From Plantago ovata (taxonomy: Eukaryota > Streptophyta > Magnoliopsida > Lamiales > Plantaginaceae), in contig CM051456.1 in the NCBI GenBank assembly GCA_028274465.1, positions 78,726,753-78,790,752 on the forward strand: a stretch of 64,000 nt of DNA. Reading direction: 5' to 3'. The notes beneath the pieces are model-generated. The model ran no database searches. It was not told the DNA's origin and was given only the letters and a program-made list of their open reading frames with translations. Both the position numbers and the translations under genes were made by a program. Positions 9,333 to 20,916 of the stretch are shown piece by piece; position 1 is the first letter of the stretch, and the number at the start of each line of letters is the position of its first letter.

Positions 9333-10586
9333 TGATGCACGAATTTGTCAGACTCGATCAATCAAATAAATTTATTATTTAGCCAAAGCCAATTATTCAC
9401 AACTACAACGAAAACCGTAGTGTAGCAGTAGAATAACCTCGAGTGTCGATCTCTAAGGACTATAACTAGCTTTATCTAATCTAATTTAGAATATAAAACA
9501 GCAAACGGTTTAGCAAAGGTTTTTCTTAACAGATAATGGAGATTGGTGATAGTATGGTCCTTCAAAGCATAACGCGTTAATAATCATGCGTAAATTCCTC
9601 GGTTTTGCACGGAGATCTTTGATCAATGAATTGTCCTGTTGTAATTATCAAACACTACGAAGATATAGATTTAGATAGGTCAAAGACCAATGAATTGTCC
9701 AATTGTGTGCAATAATTAATCAACAATACGAAGATAGAGATTTAGATAGATCAAAGAAATAAAGCAATAACACAGAGTATAATGCGCGATATAGCCATTA
9801 GCATAATTATCAACCCTTCGCTAAGAATTCACATACTATCACCAACGAGAAGTTTAGCTACTCATAGTTGTCATGCAATCAAAAGAAATCATAGAAGAAA
9901 ACATGTTGAAAGATATATAAAAATAAGTAGAAAAACTGTAAGATACAATGTTACCGAAGGTTGTCAGTCTCCGAAGAATCATGATCTTACAAGTTCCAAA
10001 CTGCTATGAAAAAGTATCTCCTAAGCTATGAACCCCCAGAACAGGCTCTGTGAAGTTCCTACCTAAAACTACAGAGAAAGGTGAGAGAATAGGTCTGGAA
10101 AAGTATGAAAAACGGAGAAAAACTAAGCAACTATATATAGGCTACGAATTGTGTGGGGCGAAGGGCCCCACAAACCGGGCGACTCTCCTGGTGTGGGGCG
10201 ATTCGCACCACATCCCGGGCGATTCGCCCGGGAGTACAACTCGGGAAAATACGCGTTTTCGACGCGTTTTTGGATTTCTTCCCCTTTTCGGACTCGGTTT
10301 CTGACTTCTAGTGGCCTTCTAGCCTCCAGATTCGAACCCTAGACGTCAAATCCTATCCGGAAACCTTCAGATACTCCAATTAGGCTTCTGGAACACCAAT
10401 TCCTTGTCTACTTCAATATAATTGCCCGGAAATCCTCGTTTTTCAACCAAAACCTGTAAAATAAAAACTAAAGGGAAACGTGACACTATTCTAATAAAAT
10501 GCACTAAAATATAGCTAAATTAACATAGAGGATAGCTAAAATAGGTGAAAAAGACTCGAATGAAAGTGTAAAATACACATTCATCA
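9333..10586 (-). repeat. 5' LTR of element D
   Basis: It is 1254 bp with ends TGATG...CATCA. A TATA box (minus TATATATAGT, plus coordinates about 10130-10141) lies next to an inverted-repeat cluster at 10150-10235 with a perfect CCCGGGCG-ATT-CGCCCGGG unit (10214-10232). Its outer end abuts a B-type LTR fragment, with GTAAC as the candidate target duplication. Confidence 0.85.
10150..10235. repeat. Inverted-repeat cluster in LTR D
   Basis: This holds the 8-bp-arm palindrome CCCGGGCG-ATT-CGCCCGGG and partial GGGGCGATTCGC units. It is upstream of the TATA box in element orientation. Confidence 0.9.
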
Positions 10587-11154
10587 GTAACATTGTATCT
10601 CACGATTTTTCTACTTTTATTTATTTCTTTCAACATGTTTTCATTCAATCTGGCTTTGATTCTTGTTGATTGCAATTTATCTATGAGTAGCTAAATCTAT
10701 CGTTGGTGATAGTATGTGATTTCTTAGCTAGGGTTCTTAATTATGCATGAGTGGCTGTACCGCGATTTAGACTTGACTTATTGCTTTATTTCTTTGATCT
10801 ATCTAAGCCCTCTATCTTCGTAGTGTTGAATTGAACGGAACACATTGGACAATTCATGATCTTAGATTTCTATGCAAACGTTCAAGTACTTCATGCATGA
10901 TTATTAACCTGATGCTTTGAATGATCATACTATCGCTAACTTCCATTATTATTGATAAGAAAATATGTGTTAAGTCGTTTGTTGAGTTTATAGTTTAAGT
11001 TAAATTAGATAAAGCTAGTTATAGTTCTTAGAGATCGATACTCGAGGTTATTTTACTTCTACACTACGTACCTTTGTTTTCGTTGTAGTTGTGAATTGCC
11101 TTTGGCTAAAAACAAATTTATTTGATTAATTGATTCAGACAATCTCGTTCATCA
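10587..11154 (+). repeat. LTR fragment B' (3' part)
   Basis: It corresponds to B LTR positions 7058-7629 at roughly 98-99% identity by eye, ends GTTCATCA, and is followed by the same minus-strand sequence that follows B. It is interrupted by D on its left. No gene. Confidence 0.85.
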
Positions 11155-11186
11155 TGTATGCATGCAATGCAAGAAAGCAATAAAAC

Positions 11187-11203
11187 TCCGGGTTGCCTCC
11201 CGG
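11187..11203 (-). other. Post-protease hairpin (H)
   Basis: On the minus strand the arms CCGGG and CCCGG enclose an AGGCAA loop. The same hairpin is at 7662-7679 (D), 28283-28299 (C) and 62103-62119 (E), each time shortly after the protease stop. Confidence 0.75.
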
Positions 11204-11249
11204 AAAGCGCCATTGTTTATTAGTCTCTGACTCGACTTCTTCTTGTTCT

Positions 11250-12365
11250 TCAGTTCCTTTCCAGACGGGTACTAGCCTTCCCCTTCATGGATCTCTTTCT
11301 CATATCTAGTACCTGAGAATGAGAATGAACAAGCGTAGCTAGGCCGAAAAAGCTTATGGGGTGAGAATCAATAGAATGTACTTGATGATCAGAAATGGCT
11401 CGCAACGTATGTTTCTTGCCATCTACCTCAATAGTGCAAGATCCCTTGTAGGTGTCGATCACAGAGCGCACCTTGGTCAAGAAAGCTCTTTCTAAAAGAA
11501 CCACATCATTCATCCCACACCGCGATGCCGGCATCACCACGAAATTAGTGTAAACAGAAGTGCCACCAATCCTCATTAGCACATTCCGAACAACACCTTC
11601 CGGCCTCACAAAGGATCCATCCGCCAATTGCACAAAGGCCTTGTGCTTCTCTAGCTCTCCTAGACCACTCTTCTCAAACAGATTCATTGGGAGCACATTA
11701 GAGAATGCTCCCGTATCTAGTGTAGCACGGACATCATCGAGACCACCTATCCCAACCTTAACATCAAAACTATCAGGGATTGGTTCGGGATCTTCATTCT
11801 CCTCATCACTCACATCGAATGCCATGCCCTTATCTTCTTTCTCCTTGGCCAATGGAGGCTCACCTTGTGCACAACACTTGCACTCAGCAACCTTCTTTAT
11901 GGTGATCTCCACCGGAAGGTCTCCTACCAAGGTTATCGACATCGACTTCTCTGTGCTACTGGGCAACTTCCCTTGCTCCATACTTGCTCCACGGTCGATC
12001 AGTTCTTGCATCTTTTGGTGAGCAAGTCTAGTACTTGCCTCCAATTGATCAAGCCTACCCCTCGTCTTCTTTGAGTCTTCTTCATACCTCTTCATAAACC
12101 TTTGGGTGTTATCCACCATCTTCTGCAAAATTTCCAAGAGAGCAGCTGACTTGGACTTAGGTGCTTCGGCTCTAGGAGTAGGGTTTTCACAATTATCATT
12201 ACCGTAGTTGAGATTACTACGGTCTTGGTTGGGTCCATAGGTTTGGTTCGGAGGTGCATAACCTTGGTTGCTTCGGAACCCCTTCTTCCAATATCCACCA
12301 CGCTGGTTCCTACCATCTTGCCCATAGCTACCCTCCTCACGGACTCCAAATTCTGCAGCAAACAC
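11250..12365 (-). CDS. gag tail and protease of H
   Basis: A 371-residue open frame. Residues 1-60 are the Gly/Asn/Gln-rich tail of gag (GPNQDRSNLNYGND). Residues 75-130 form a likely coiled coil ending in ELIDRGAS. An acidic linker follows (EENEDPEPIPDSFDVKVGIG). The retropepsin-type protease has LDTGAFSNVLPMNLF at about 216-230 and ends in a basic KGKAST tail. The frame stops about 45-60 nt before a conserved hairpin (11187-11203), as in C and E, with no pol frame after it. In the family this enzyme matures Gag inside the particle. Gag and protease are apparently one polyprotein here. Confidence 0.8.
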   Translation of the reverse strand: MFAAEFGVREEGSYGQDGRNQRGGYWKKGFRSNQGYAPPNQTYGPNQDRSNLNYGNDNCENPTPRAEAPKSKSAALLEILQKMVDNTQRFMKRYEEDSKKTRGRLDQLEASTRLAHQKMQELIDRGASMEQGKLPSSTEKSMSITLVGDLPVEITIKKVAECKCCAQGEPPLAKEKEDKGMAFDVSDEENEDPEPIPDSFDVKVGIGGLDDVRATLDTGAFSNVLPMNLFEKSGLGELEKHKAFVQLADGSFVRPEGVVRNVLMRIGGTSVYTNFVVMPASRCGMNDVVLLERAFLTKVRSVIDTYKGSCTIEVDGKKHTLRAISDHQVHSIDSHPISFFGLATLVHSHSQVLDMRKRSMKGKASTRLERN

Positions 12366-12389
12366 CTCTTCTTCTCCTGCTTCTACCCA

Positions 12390-12905
12390 TTAAACACCAT
12401 CGTTTGCTAGTTCAGACCTACACATATGAGCCCCATGCCCATAGTTCTTGCATACCCTGCAAACCTCATTGGAAAGAGCCTGCCCCATCGAGCTCTTAAG
12501 GGCCTGCCTCATCTCATTGGCGAAGCCATCAAACCTATCCCCACTCACACCATTCAATTGCACCTCGGGTTTTGCTGGAACTTCAGTTCCACGCCTCGTG
12601 TTCATGCCCCTTGGATCTTTGAACTGAGACCCCTTCGCAAGCCTCTCAAAACACGCCCACACATCCTCGGCGGTCTCCTCCCATATATTCCCATGGCACT
12701 AGAAATCTACCATCTGTTGGCTCTCATAGGTGAGCCCATTGTAGAAGTGCTGAACTAGATCAGAGATATCCATCCATGGTGTGGGCACTTGTTCATGAGG
12801 TCTTTGAACCTCTCGAGAGCAGTGTAGATGGTTTTATCATAGTCTTGCTTGAAACCACTGATTTGTGTCTTCAGTGCGGTAGTCAAGGTATGGGGAAAAT
12901 ATTTC
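12390..12905 (-). pseudogene. gag middle and zinc-knuckle part of H
   Basis: This encodes the gag stretch KYFPHTLTTALKTQISGFKQ through FERLAKGSQFKD to the CRVCKNYGHGAHMCRSEL zinc knuckle. It is collinear with D and E gag. Its N-terminal partner is beyond the inserted element C, at 30104-30482. It is broken in about two or three places in addition to the insertion. Confidence 0.75.
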
Positions 12906-12910
12906 TCCAT

Positions 12911-13481
12911 TGATGAACCGGAATTTGTCGGGTTCCGATTCAAACAAATAAAATTTGTTATTTAGCCAAAGGCAATCCACAACTACAACGAAAATCGTAG
13001 TGTAGTAGCAGAATGACTCGAGTGTCGTTCTCTCAGGACTATAACTAGCTTTATCTATTTAACAAGAAAATATAAAACAGCAGATAGAAAGCAATAGGGG
13101 TTTTCAAGCAGATAATGGAGATTGGTGATAGTATGGTCCTTCTTAACATAATGGGTCGATAATCATGCATAAATTCCTCGGTCTTGCATAGAGATCTTTG
13201 AATGAATCTTGGGTCCTGTTGTAAGTATTAAGCACTACGAAGATAATATGGGTCTGACTTGTCAACAACTAACGTCCTATTGTGTTCCGTAATTATTCAA
13301 CACTACGAAGATAATTGGTCTGATTGGTCGACAAGTGTCCTAGTGTGCATAATGATCAATACAACATACGAGAATTTTGGTTTCAACTCATCAACGAAAT
13401 ATAGCAATGACACGGAGTATAATGCGCGATATAGCCATTAGCATGATTATCTTCCCTCGCTAAGAATTCACATACTACCAC
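12911..13481 (-). repeat. 3' LTR of C, distal part
   Basis: It begins TGATGAACCGG on the plus strand and runs to the F insertion. The target duplication ACCAC of F ends at 13481. It matches 28828-29400 of the 5' LTR almost base for base. Confidence 0.9.
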
Positions 13482-16078
13482 GGTAACGGTACCGGTTTTG
13501 AAAACAAAATATTTTCTTGAAAAAGGAAAATCGAAAAATACTTTAATAACAACAGTCGGCAATAAATGCCCAAAATAAACTTTGATGCGCACAGCGCTAA
13601 CAGAAACAAATGAATATCCAACGATAACTCAAGTTCAAATGAACAACGAATGAAAACAATAAAAGTGTATCTTCTTATTTTGAAAAGAAACCCGTGACAC
13701 CCCAGACCCTTCTCTCAGTCGCTGGCTTCCTAGTCACGCACATCCTCAGCAGCATCTGGAAGGAAGGAATTTTGGAAAAACAAAAGAGTGTGAGATAAAG
13801 GATCTCAGTGAGGTTCTAAGTTAAAACAGAAAGTAATCAGTTTTAAAAACAAAAACCCTTTCAGAAAAACGAGCAAACAGAACAAAGCACATATAACAGA
13901 TTAACAGAACAGACACGTTGTAGACCGTTGGTGCAGCCCGCCTTATTGCTCCTACTCCCAGAATGCCCTTATAACTCCCTCCAGAGGATGCATAACTCCG
14001 GACAGAAACAGAAACCCCCGTGTACTTTGGGAAACAGATCCTACGACCCTAATAGACCTCAGCGACTTCTGCCTCGCGCCTAAAAGGGAATAGACTAGGC
14101 CACGATCAAGCAAACCCGATAGTCCTCTACTACCCAAGCCTACCTAACCATAACCTAATCGACCGGTCACACAGAAACAGAACAGATACAGAACAACAGA
14201 TACAATTAATTAACACCGAGAGGTGTTCCTGCAGAAAGGTCAGTACAGAACAGAGTAGCAATAACAGAAATCCAAAAGTCATACTTAGGACTTATACTTT
14301 TACGCGGAAGCATACAATATACAGTATACAATAATAGGTACAAACAATCACGTAGCCTTCCAGTTTTTCGCAAATAATAGGTTTAGGGGTGAACACTCAC
14401 CTTAGCCTGCGAGCAAACGACCTTCAACAAGAAATGAGCTTACGGGTTTACGGACAACGGAGAACCTAACAAGAAAGTACTAAACACAATTTAGAAGTCG
14501 AACGGACGGAAGGAAAAAGGTTGAAAAAGGAATGGTAAAGTCGGGGTTCGAACTCGGGACCTCTAAGTTAGTCAAGCAAGAACCTAACCAACTAGGCTAG
14601 CAAGTCAAGTCAAGCAAGAACCTAACCAACTAGGCTAGCAAGTCAAGTCAATACTAACTTACAAAACAGAAACTAAGTTTAAAACATTTTCAGAAACTCT
14701 TTCGATTTTCAGATTCTGGAAATTACCAAAATACCCTCAGGGGTAAATTGCAAGAAAAACCCTTTTCGAAAACAGACAGAACAAACAAACCAGAAGTTTC
14801 TAACACTTAACCGTCTTCTCAAAACAACAAGGTTTACGATAAAAGCCTACTGTCAGTCAACTACGGTCAAAGGTAAAACTGCAAAAAGATCCTTTAGGTT
14901 TTAAGGTTTCCCAAATCAGTCCACAAAGTTCAAAACAATATCAACAGAGTCCAATTCAATCCTTTTCATACTCAACAGCAAACTAGGGTCAACAAACGAG
15001 GTCAAACAAGTCACAAGTCCAGCAAACAGTAACTACAATCTAACAACCTAAGTCCCGGTTCTAGGTTCGAAATAAATAACAAGGTCAGATCGATCAAGGG
15101 AAAAAACCGTCCAAGGGTAAAAAGTCCAAACAGAACGAGAATACGAGATTCGAATCGAGAGCAGCAGTAAAGGAAACGAGATTTACCTTCGAACGATCTG
15201 GGAGTGAGTTGAATAAAGCTGTGAATTAAACAAAGAAAAGGATATCAAATCAATGATTGAGTCACGAATCCTAAACCAAAATGCAATTAATCGTGGTTAC
15301 TTACCGAACGGAGAAAGGGACAAGCAGAATCGAAACAAACGATGCCGGAACGGGGCGAATCGGACGGAACGGACAGAAATCGGTGCGGTTCGGCGGGATG
15401 AATCGGAACGGGCGGCGCGGCCAGGGCACGGGACTGAGCACGGCGCGGCGCGGCCAAGCTGGACGGATTGGAGATCGATCGACGGCGGCGGCGGCAGGGT
15501 GGTACGGTGGTGTTGATGGATTAGAGAGGTGGTGGTTCGAAACGGTCTGATGGCGGAGCAAGGAGGCGGGGAAGAGAAGTCTTCTCCTTTCTTTTCTTCT
15601 TTCTCGGCCGGCTGTGAGGAGAAGAGAATGGAGTTTGGTGTTGATGATGATGAATTGGTGAGCAATGGTGATGATGATAATTTGGGGAAAAGATGAAACA
15701 AGGTGGGGATGGTGATGATGAGCGTATGGAGAGAGAGTAGTAGTAGCAGATTTTACTTCTCTTCTCAATCTCAATGGTGGCCTGAGGTGGGAATGAGGGC
15801 AAGGATGGAGTTTGAGTTTAGGTTTAGGGTTTAAGGAAGCATGGGCCATCAGACGGGCCTGAATAAATTGGGCCAGCAATTAAGCTAACACAATTTGGGC
15901 CAAGAGAAGAGCAAGTTCAGATTGCTAGCCAGCCCAAGGACGAAACGAGACGAACTAACTTACGCGAAAATAATTAATTAATTACCGAATAAATAATTTA
16001 CTCTGATAATTAATTAACTAAAATAAATAATTAAATAATAAAATAATAATTAAATAAATAAAAAAACGGGGTGTTACA
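13482..16078 (-). repeat. 3' LTR of F
   Basis: About 2.6 kb, reading TGTAACACCCCG at its start on the minus strand. It holds a tRNA-like A/B-box block (14535-14645), a 38-bp tandem duplication, a GC-rich Arg/Pro-type stretch and an AT-rich end. ORFs inside it (for example 15301-15879) are not supported as genes. Confidence 0.9.
14535..14645 (-). repeat. tRNA-like A/B-box block with 38-bp tandem duplication in LTR F
   Basis: On the minus strand two copies of TAGCCTAGTTGG (perfect A-box pattern TRGCNNAGYNGG; plus 14588-14599 and 14626-14637) precede GAGTTCGAACCCC (B box; near 14542-14555). The spacing of the nearer A box to the B box, about 45 nt, is that of a tRNA gene. The same block is in the other LTR near 22693-22805. 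Acceptor-stem pairing is not evident, so it is a tRNA-derived relic or SINE-like insert, not a tRNA gene. Confidence 0.65.
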
Positions 16079-16095
16079 CTCTTCCCCCCTTAAAA
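16079..16095 (-). other. Polypurine tract of F
   Basis: On the minus strand TTTTAAGGGGGGAAGAG lies directly before the LTR start TGTAACACC. It is the plus-strand primer site. Confidence 0.9.
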
Positions 16096-18801
16096 GAATT
16101 TGGTCCCCAAATTCGCACCTGAAAAGTTGAAGAGCTCGGGATACTGCCGGCGCATGTCATCCTCGCTTTCCCAGGTTGCCTCCTCATACTGATGATTTCT
16201 CCACAGAACCTTTACTTGCTTGATTTGCCGATTACGGAGCTGTTGTACCTTCTGGTCAAGAATACGAACCGGTTGCTCCACATACGACAAATCCTCCTCA
16301 ATGGTCACTTCCTCGGGTTGGATCACGTGCGACGGATCCGGATAATACTTCTTCAGTTGAGATACATGGAATACATTATGAATTCCAGTAATAGTAGTGG
16401 GCAGTTGCAACCGATAAGCTACAATGCCAACTCTCTCAATGATCTCGTATGGACCCACATATCGCGGGTTCAGCTTAGCTCTACGACCCATACGAACAAT
16501 TCCCTTTCTCGGAGATAGCTTTAGAAAGACAAAATCACCGACTTCAAACTCCAGATCTCGCCTACGATTATCGGCGTAACTCTTCTGTCGACTTTGAGCA
16601 GTCCTCAACCGATCTCGGATAAGTCTAACCTTTTCCAAGGTTTCTTGTATCATCTCGTTGAGAGTCCTCTCTCCAGCTACTGGTGTAGAAACTCGGTCCT
16701 CCAGATCCCAATACAGTGGTGATCTACATTTTCGACCGTACAGCGCCTCGAACGGTGCCATACCAATCGATGCCTGATAACTGTTGTTATAAGCATACTC
16801 CACCAATGGCAAATGTTGTGCCCAGCTTCCTTGGTGATCTAGCACACACAATCTCAGAAGATCTTCTAAAGTTTGAATGGTCCTCTCGGATTGACCATCT
16901 GTCTGCGGATGTGCTGCGGTACTAAAACTCAACTTAGTACCTAAGCCTTCATGTACTTGCTTCCAAAATCTCGAGACAAACTTCGGATCTCTATCAGAGA
17001 CAATGCTCACCGGAGTGCCATGAAGCCTAATTATCTCATCGCGGTAGACTTCGGCTAACTTCTCGGATGTGTAGGTGGTTTTAACGGGTAGAAAATGTGC
17101 CGATTTTGTCAATCTATCGACAATAACCCAAACACTATCAAAACCACCCCTAGCTACCGGTAAACTAGTCACAAAATCCATAGTGATCATCTCCCATTTC
17201 CACTGTGGAATCTCGAGTGGCTGTAGTAACCCTCCCGGTTTCTGGTTCTCAGCCTTCACTTGCTGGCAGACCAAGCAACTTTGCACAAACTGTGCAACAT
17301 CTCGTTTCATATAGGTCCACCAGTAAACCTTCTTCAAATCCCCGTACATCTTGTTTCCTCCAGGATGCATCGAATACTTAGACTTATGAGCTTCCTCTAA
17401 AATTAATCGTCTAAGCTCTTCATCAGAAGGCACACACAGTCTACCCTGAAACCTTAGAGCTCCATTCTCATCAATAGAGAATTTCGCATTTCGAGGCTCA
17501 GTAATATGTGCCTTGATATCCTGAAGCTCTTCGTCATGCTCTTGAGCCTCAAGAATCTTTCCTGCTAACTCATATCTCAAAGTGATATTGGCGAACATAC
17601 ACGACAGTTTGGATACTTCGAGATTTGACACGTGTACCCTACGACTCAAAGCATCAGCGACCACATTGGCCTTACCAGGATGGTATCGAATGGTACAGGT
17701 GTAATCGCCCAAAAATTCCATCCATCGTCGTTGTCTCATGTTTAACTCCTTTTGGGTAAACACGTACTTCAAGCTCTTATGATCCGTGAGGATAGTGAAC
17801 TCAGGACCATAAAGATAGTGTCTCCATTTTCCCAACGCAAAGACTATAGCAGCTAGTTCGAGGTCATGGGTTGGGTAATTTCTTTCATATGGCTTCAGTT
17901 TTCTCGAAGCATATGCGATCACCTTTTCTCGTTGCATCAGTACACAACCCAAACCTTCCTTTGAAGCATCAGTGTAGACTATAAGGTCGTTGGTTCCCTC
18001 GGGAAGAGCTAGTATCGGGGCGGTGGTCAGCCTCTTCTTCAGCTCCTCGAAGCTTTCCTGACACTTGTCACTCCATACGAACTTAGGATTTTTCCCTGTT
18101 AAAGAGGACAAGGGTCCAGCTATCTTCGAATAATCCTTCACAAAACGGCGATAGTAACCAGCCAAACCGAGAAAACTCCTCACCTCAGTGACATATTCAG
18201 GTCTCTTCCAATTGACTATCGACTCAATCTTCGATGGGTCAACCTCTAAACCTTCTCCAGAGATAATGTGCCCTAAGAAGGCTACTTTATCTAGCCAAAA
18301 TTCACACTTGCTGAATTTGGCATACAATTTGTTGTTCTGAAGAGTTTCCAAGACAATTCGAAGATGTTTCTCATGATCCTCTTCAGATTTTGAGTAAACG
18401 AGAATGTCATCGATGAAAACAACAACAAACTGATCCAGATACGGCTGAAAAACTCGGTGCATCAAATCCATGAACACAGCCGGGGCATTCGTAAGGCCAA
18501 AAGGCATCACTACGAACTCGTAATGACCATACCTCGAATTCAGGGCAGTCTTAGGTATGTCTTCTTCCCTTACCCTAACTTGATAATAGCCTTGTCGCAG
18601 ATCAAGCTTTGAATAAACTTTCGAACCTTCCAACTGATCGAAAAGTTCCTCAATACGGGGCAGGGGGTACTTGTTCTTGACAGTGACTTGATTCAAGCCT
18701 CGATAGTCGATGCACATCCTCATAGTACCATCCTTCTTCTTCACGAACAGAACCGGTGATCCCCAAGGTGACGAGCTAGGTCTCACAAAACCGTTATCCA
18801 C
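16090..18801 (-). CDS. pol: pol of F: RT, RNase H, integrase, chromodomain
   Basis: A 903-residue open frame. RT covers about residues 10-200, with FIDDILVYS at 129-137. RNase H covers about 274-388 ([18 protein letters not shown]-type [11 protein letters not shown]). Integrase covers about 465-700, with a CX2C zinc part near 509-512 and catalytic Asp/Asp/Glu near 542, 603 and 639 ([16 protein letters not shown]). A GPY-type segment [12 protein letters not shown] is near 790. A chromodomain ([30 protein letters not shown]) is near the C-terminus. In this clade RT and RNase H copy the RNA, and integrase with the chromodomain directs insertion into heterochromatin. The polyprotein start lies further upstream; this is the largest open piece and looks whole. 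Confidence 0.95.
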   Translation of the reverse strand: MDNGFVRPSSSPWGSPVLFVKKKDGTMRMCIDYRGLNQVTVKNKYPLPRIEELFDQLEGSKVYSKLDLRQGYYQVRVREEDIPKTALNSRYGHYEFVVMPFGLTNAPAVFMDLMHRVFQPYLDQFVVVFIDDILVYSKSEEDHEKHLRIVLETLQNNKLYAKFSKCEFWLDKVAFLGHIISGEGLEVDPSKIESIVNWKRPEYVTEVRSFLGLAGYYRRFVKDYSKIAGPLSSLTGKNPKFVWSDKCQESFEELKKRLTTAPILALPEGTNDLIVYTDASKEGLGCVLMQREKVIAYASRKLKPYERNYPTHDLELAAIVFALGKWRHYLYGPEFTILTDHKSLKYVFTQKELNMRQRRWMEFLGDYTCTIRYHPGKANVVADALSRRVHVSNLEVSKLSCMFANITLRYELAGKILEAQEHDEELQDIKAHITEPRNAKFSIDENGALRFQGRLCVPSDEELRRLILEEAHKSKYSMHPGGNKMYGDLKKVYWWTYMKRDVAQFVQSCLVCQQVKAENQKPGGLLQPLEIPQWKWEMITMDFVTSLPVARGGFDSVWVIVDRLTKSAHFLPVKTTYTSEKLAEVYRDEIIRLHGTPVSIVSDRDPKFVSRFWKQVHEGLGTKLSFSTAAHPQTDGQSERTIQTLEDLLRLCVLDHQGSWAQHLPLVEYAYNNSYQASIGMAPFEALYGRKCRSPLYWDLEDRVSTPVAGERTLNEMIQETLEKVRLIRDRLRTAQSRQKSYADNRRRDLEFEVGDFVFLKLSPRKGIVRMGRRAKLNPRYVGPYEIIERVGIVAYRLQLPTTITGIHNVFHVSQLKKYYPDPSHVIQPEEVTIEEDLSYVEQPVRILDQKVQQLRNRQIKQVKVLWRNHQYEEATWESEDDMRRQYPELFNFSGANLGTKFF

Positions 18802-19325
18802 CAGATCTTGCAGTTAAGTCTTCAGCTCCTTAAGCTCAGCAGGTGCCATCCTATACGGTGACTTCGATATTGGTGCAGTGCCAGGTACCAGATCAATGCT
18901 AAACTCCACCTCTCGTTCAGGGGGTACGGAATCCAGCTTCTCAGGGAAAACACCCTTGAACTCCTTAACCACCCTGACTTCCTCGATTTTTGGCTGATCT
19001 TTGGGTTTATTGATCAGATACGCCAAAAGCAGGTAGCACCCTTCACGTACAGCCTCCTAGCTTCCATGGCAAACAGTAAAAACTTCTCATCCTTTGTCTT
19101 ATCTCCTTTCCATACGACTTTCTCCTCTCCAGGTTTTCCCAGGGATATTGCCTTGGTTCGACAATCCAGTTGCGCGTAGTGCTCGGACAACCAATCCATA
19201 TCCAGAATAACATCGTAGGTTGATAGAGGTAGAAATATTAGGTCAGCAGGGAAAGTTCTTCCTAGGATGGAAATCTCACATCGCTCGACGAACTTCTTAG
19301 TGATTAGACTAGCTCCCAAAGGCGT
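18802..19325 (-). pseudogene. Protease end and protease-RT linker of F
   Basis: This encodes the second half of the retropepsin-like domain (ISILGRTFPADLIFLPLSTY, VILDMDWLSEHYAQLDC) and the linker before RT (VPPEREVEFSIDLVPGTAPI, MAPAELKEL). These phrases are standard for chromovirus pol just upstream of RT. It connects gag-protease (19309-20613) with the large pol frame, with about two or three breaks across the region. It is a fossil segment. Confidence 0.85.
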
Positions 19326-20613
19326 ACATACTTCTAAAGCGTAGGGTAGTACTTAGTGATTCAGCAAATACTTCAGCAATAAATGAATGCGTAGCACCAA
19401 GATCAAATAAAGCTTTAGAAGAAGTTTGAGCGATCAGTAGCGTACCTTCAACCACATTTGCGGTGTCAGGAACTTCATGACCGCCTATGCTGAAAACTCG
19501 GGGCTTCGCCATAGTACCCTTTCCATCATTTCTCGGAGCATAGTCTCCTGGCCTTCCACCCTTGACAATGGCATGTCGGTTCGGACAGTGGCTAATCTTG
19601 TGATCCTTACTCCCACAAGCCAAGCATAAGCCCTGTCTTTTCCAGCAGTTGTGCTCATCGTGGTTGACTCCTCCACAGTAGTTGCAGTACTTCCTTGCTT
19701 GGGATGACTGCCCAGACCCTCCAGTAGTGTTGCGAGAGCGGTTGTCATGCTGAGTACGGGAATACTTCGCGCGTGGTGCCTGATATCCAGATTGATATCC
19801 TCCTCGATTCTCCCGCTTATACCCAGATTGGCTTCCTCCTCCATGGCTCCCAGAAGAACTAGAGTAGCTCCTCTTGCTCGAGTATGGCTTATCAGCCATC
19901 TTAATCTCCTTGAGACCACTCTCTACCTCGGAGGCGAGTTCGACAGCCTTGAGATAGGTAGGCATATTGGTCCCAAATAGACTGTACCGGATCTCGGAGT
20001 TGAGTCCCTTCACAAAGTGACGAACCTTCTCTCGTTCATCATCCTGGAAATACGGCACGTACTTCAGTAACCGGGTAAACTCCGAGTCATAGTCGGCAAC
20101 ATCCATGTTCCCTTGCACCAAAGCTTGAAATTCATCTCTCCGGTTCTCGCGAACCAGGCGAGGTACGTACTTGTCCATGAAGTCCTTGGTGAAATTCTCC
20201 CAGGTACGAGCAACTCCCTCTTGTCTCCATCTTGCATTCACAGTTCTCCACCAGTTCCTGGCGTCTCCCACGAACTGGAAAGCAGCAAGCTCGATCTTCC
20301 TCTCGTCCGGATAGTGCAGGATCGAGAACAAGTTCTCCATGCCTTCGATCCAGAGCTCAGCCTTACAGGCATCTGGTGTTCCCTCGAACCTCTCAGGATG
20401 GAATCGAGTGAATCGTTCCGCAGCTTGATCGATGGTCTGGATCGGCGGTGGTGGCGGAGGCTGAACAGGTGGTGTTGGTGCTCCAGCGCGGCGAATGGTT
20501 TCGCTGAAATTCCCCAGAGCAGCGATGATACGGTCCACTTGGTCTCCATTTTCAGCGTGCTGATCGTCCCCACTTCCATTGCTGCTGGCACCACGAGTGT
20601 TTCTGCGACTCAT
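19309..20613 (-). CDS. gag: gag and protease start of F
   Basis: An open frame with start chosen at MSRRNTRGASSNGSG, typical of Tekay/Del gag. The core is FTRFHPERFEGTPDACKAEL (about residues 85-105), then WWRTVNARWRQEG and DFMDKYVPRLVRENRRDEF. A Ser/Gly/Tyr-rich linker precedes two zinc knuckles (CNYCGGVNHDEHNC and CLACGSKDHKISHC). The protease motif ALFDLGATHSFIAEVF follows near residue 410. Gag forms the particle and binds the element RNA. The linker and double knuckle are as in relatives. A short leader ORF lies upstream, at 20917-21363. Confidence 0.9.
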   Translation of the reverse strand: MSRRNTRGASSNGSGDDQHAENGDQVDRIIAALGNFSETIRRAGAPTPPVQPPPPPPIQTIDQAAERFTRFHPERFEGTPDACKAELWIEGMENLFSILHYPDERKIELAAFQFVGDARNWWRTVNARWRQEGVARTWENFTKDFMDKYVPRLVRENRRDEFQALVQGNMDVADYDSEFTRLLKYVPYFQDDEREKVRHFVKGLNSEIRYSLFGTNMPTYLKAVELASEVESGLKEIKMADKPYSSKRSYSSSSGSHGGGSQSGYKRENRGGYQSGYQAPRAKYSRTQHDNRSRNTTGGSGQSSQARKYCNYCGGVNHDEHNCWKRQGLCLACGSKDHKISHCPNRHAIVKGGRPGDYAPRNDGKGTMAKPRVFSIGGHEVPDTANVVEGTLLIAQTSSKALFDLGATHSFIAEVFAESLSTTLRFRSMYAFGS

Positions 20614-20916
20614 TCTAACAAAGGGCACTACTTAGCAGTTGATTTAACAACCTCGAATCTCTAACTTATAGAAGAGCAGAAAAACAAAGAACTAAGGCCA
20701 GTACTTAATCTTCTACAACAGGTATAAACTGAGCAGTGAAGAAGAAAACATGCCTTGAACTTTAAAACAAAGAGCAAAAACAAGAAAACAACGAAGTCTC
20801 AAAACAGTCAAGCATGCAATAAAACAAAAGAAAAACGGTCTCTACTCGTCTTAGCGAGGAAAACAGAAAACCACAGAGTCAAAGAAGTTCGGTACGAGCT
20901 CGAAAAGGCAACTATC

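Larger units (their letters stand above)
7630..10586 (-). mobile_element. Athila-like element D (5' half: LTR, PBS, gag, protease)
   Basis: Read on the minus strand: 5' LTR 10586-9333, PBS 9326-9309, gag 9178-8291, a protease part 8230-7829 and the CCGGG hairpin near 7670. The rest is cut off by the B insertion. The protease half is nearly identical to that of H (11348-11760), while the gag half is clearly diverged from H, so the copy looks chimeric or partly duplicated. It is broken, with at least one internal loss between gag and protease. Confidence 0.75.

Noticed and set aside
14535-14645. A genuine tRNA gene
   Set aside because: A and B boxes are present but no acceptor stem pairing or terminator was found. 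It is repeated inside both LTRs.
15301-15879. 192-codon minus-strand frame in the LTR of F, repeated at 23456-24034
   Set aside because: Both copies are LTRs of one young element, so their similarity says nothing about selection. The translation is low-complexity Arg/Pro/His and Ile runs from GC-rich and GATGAT sequence.
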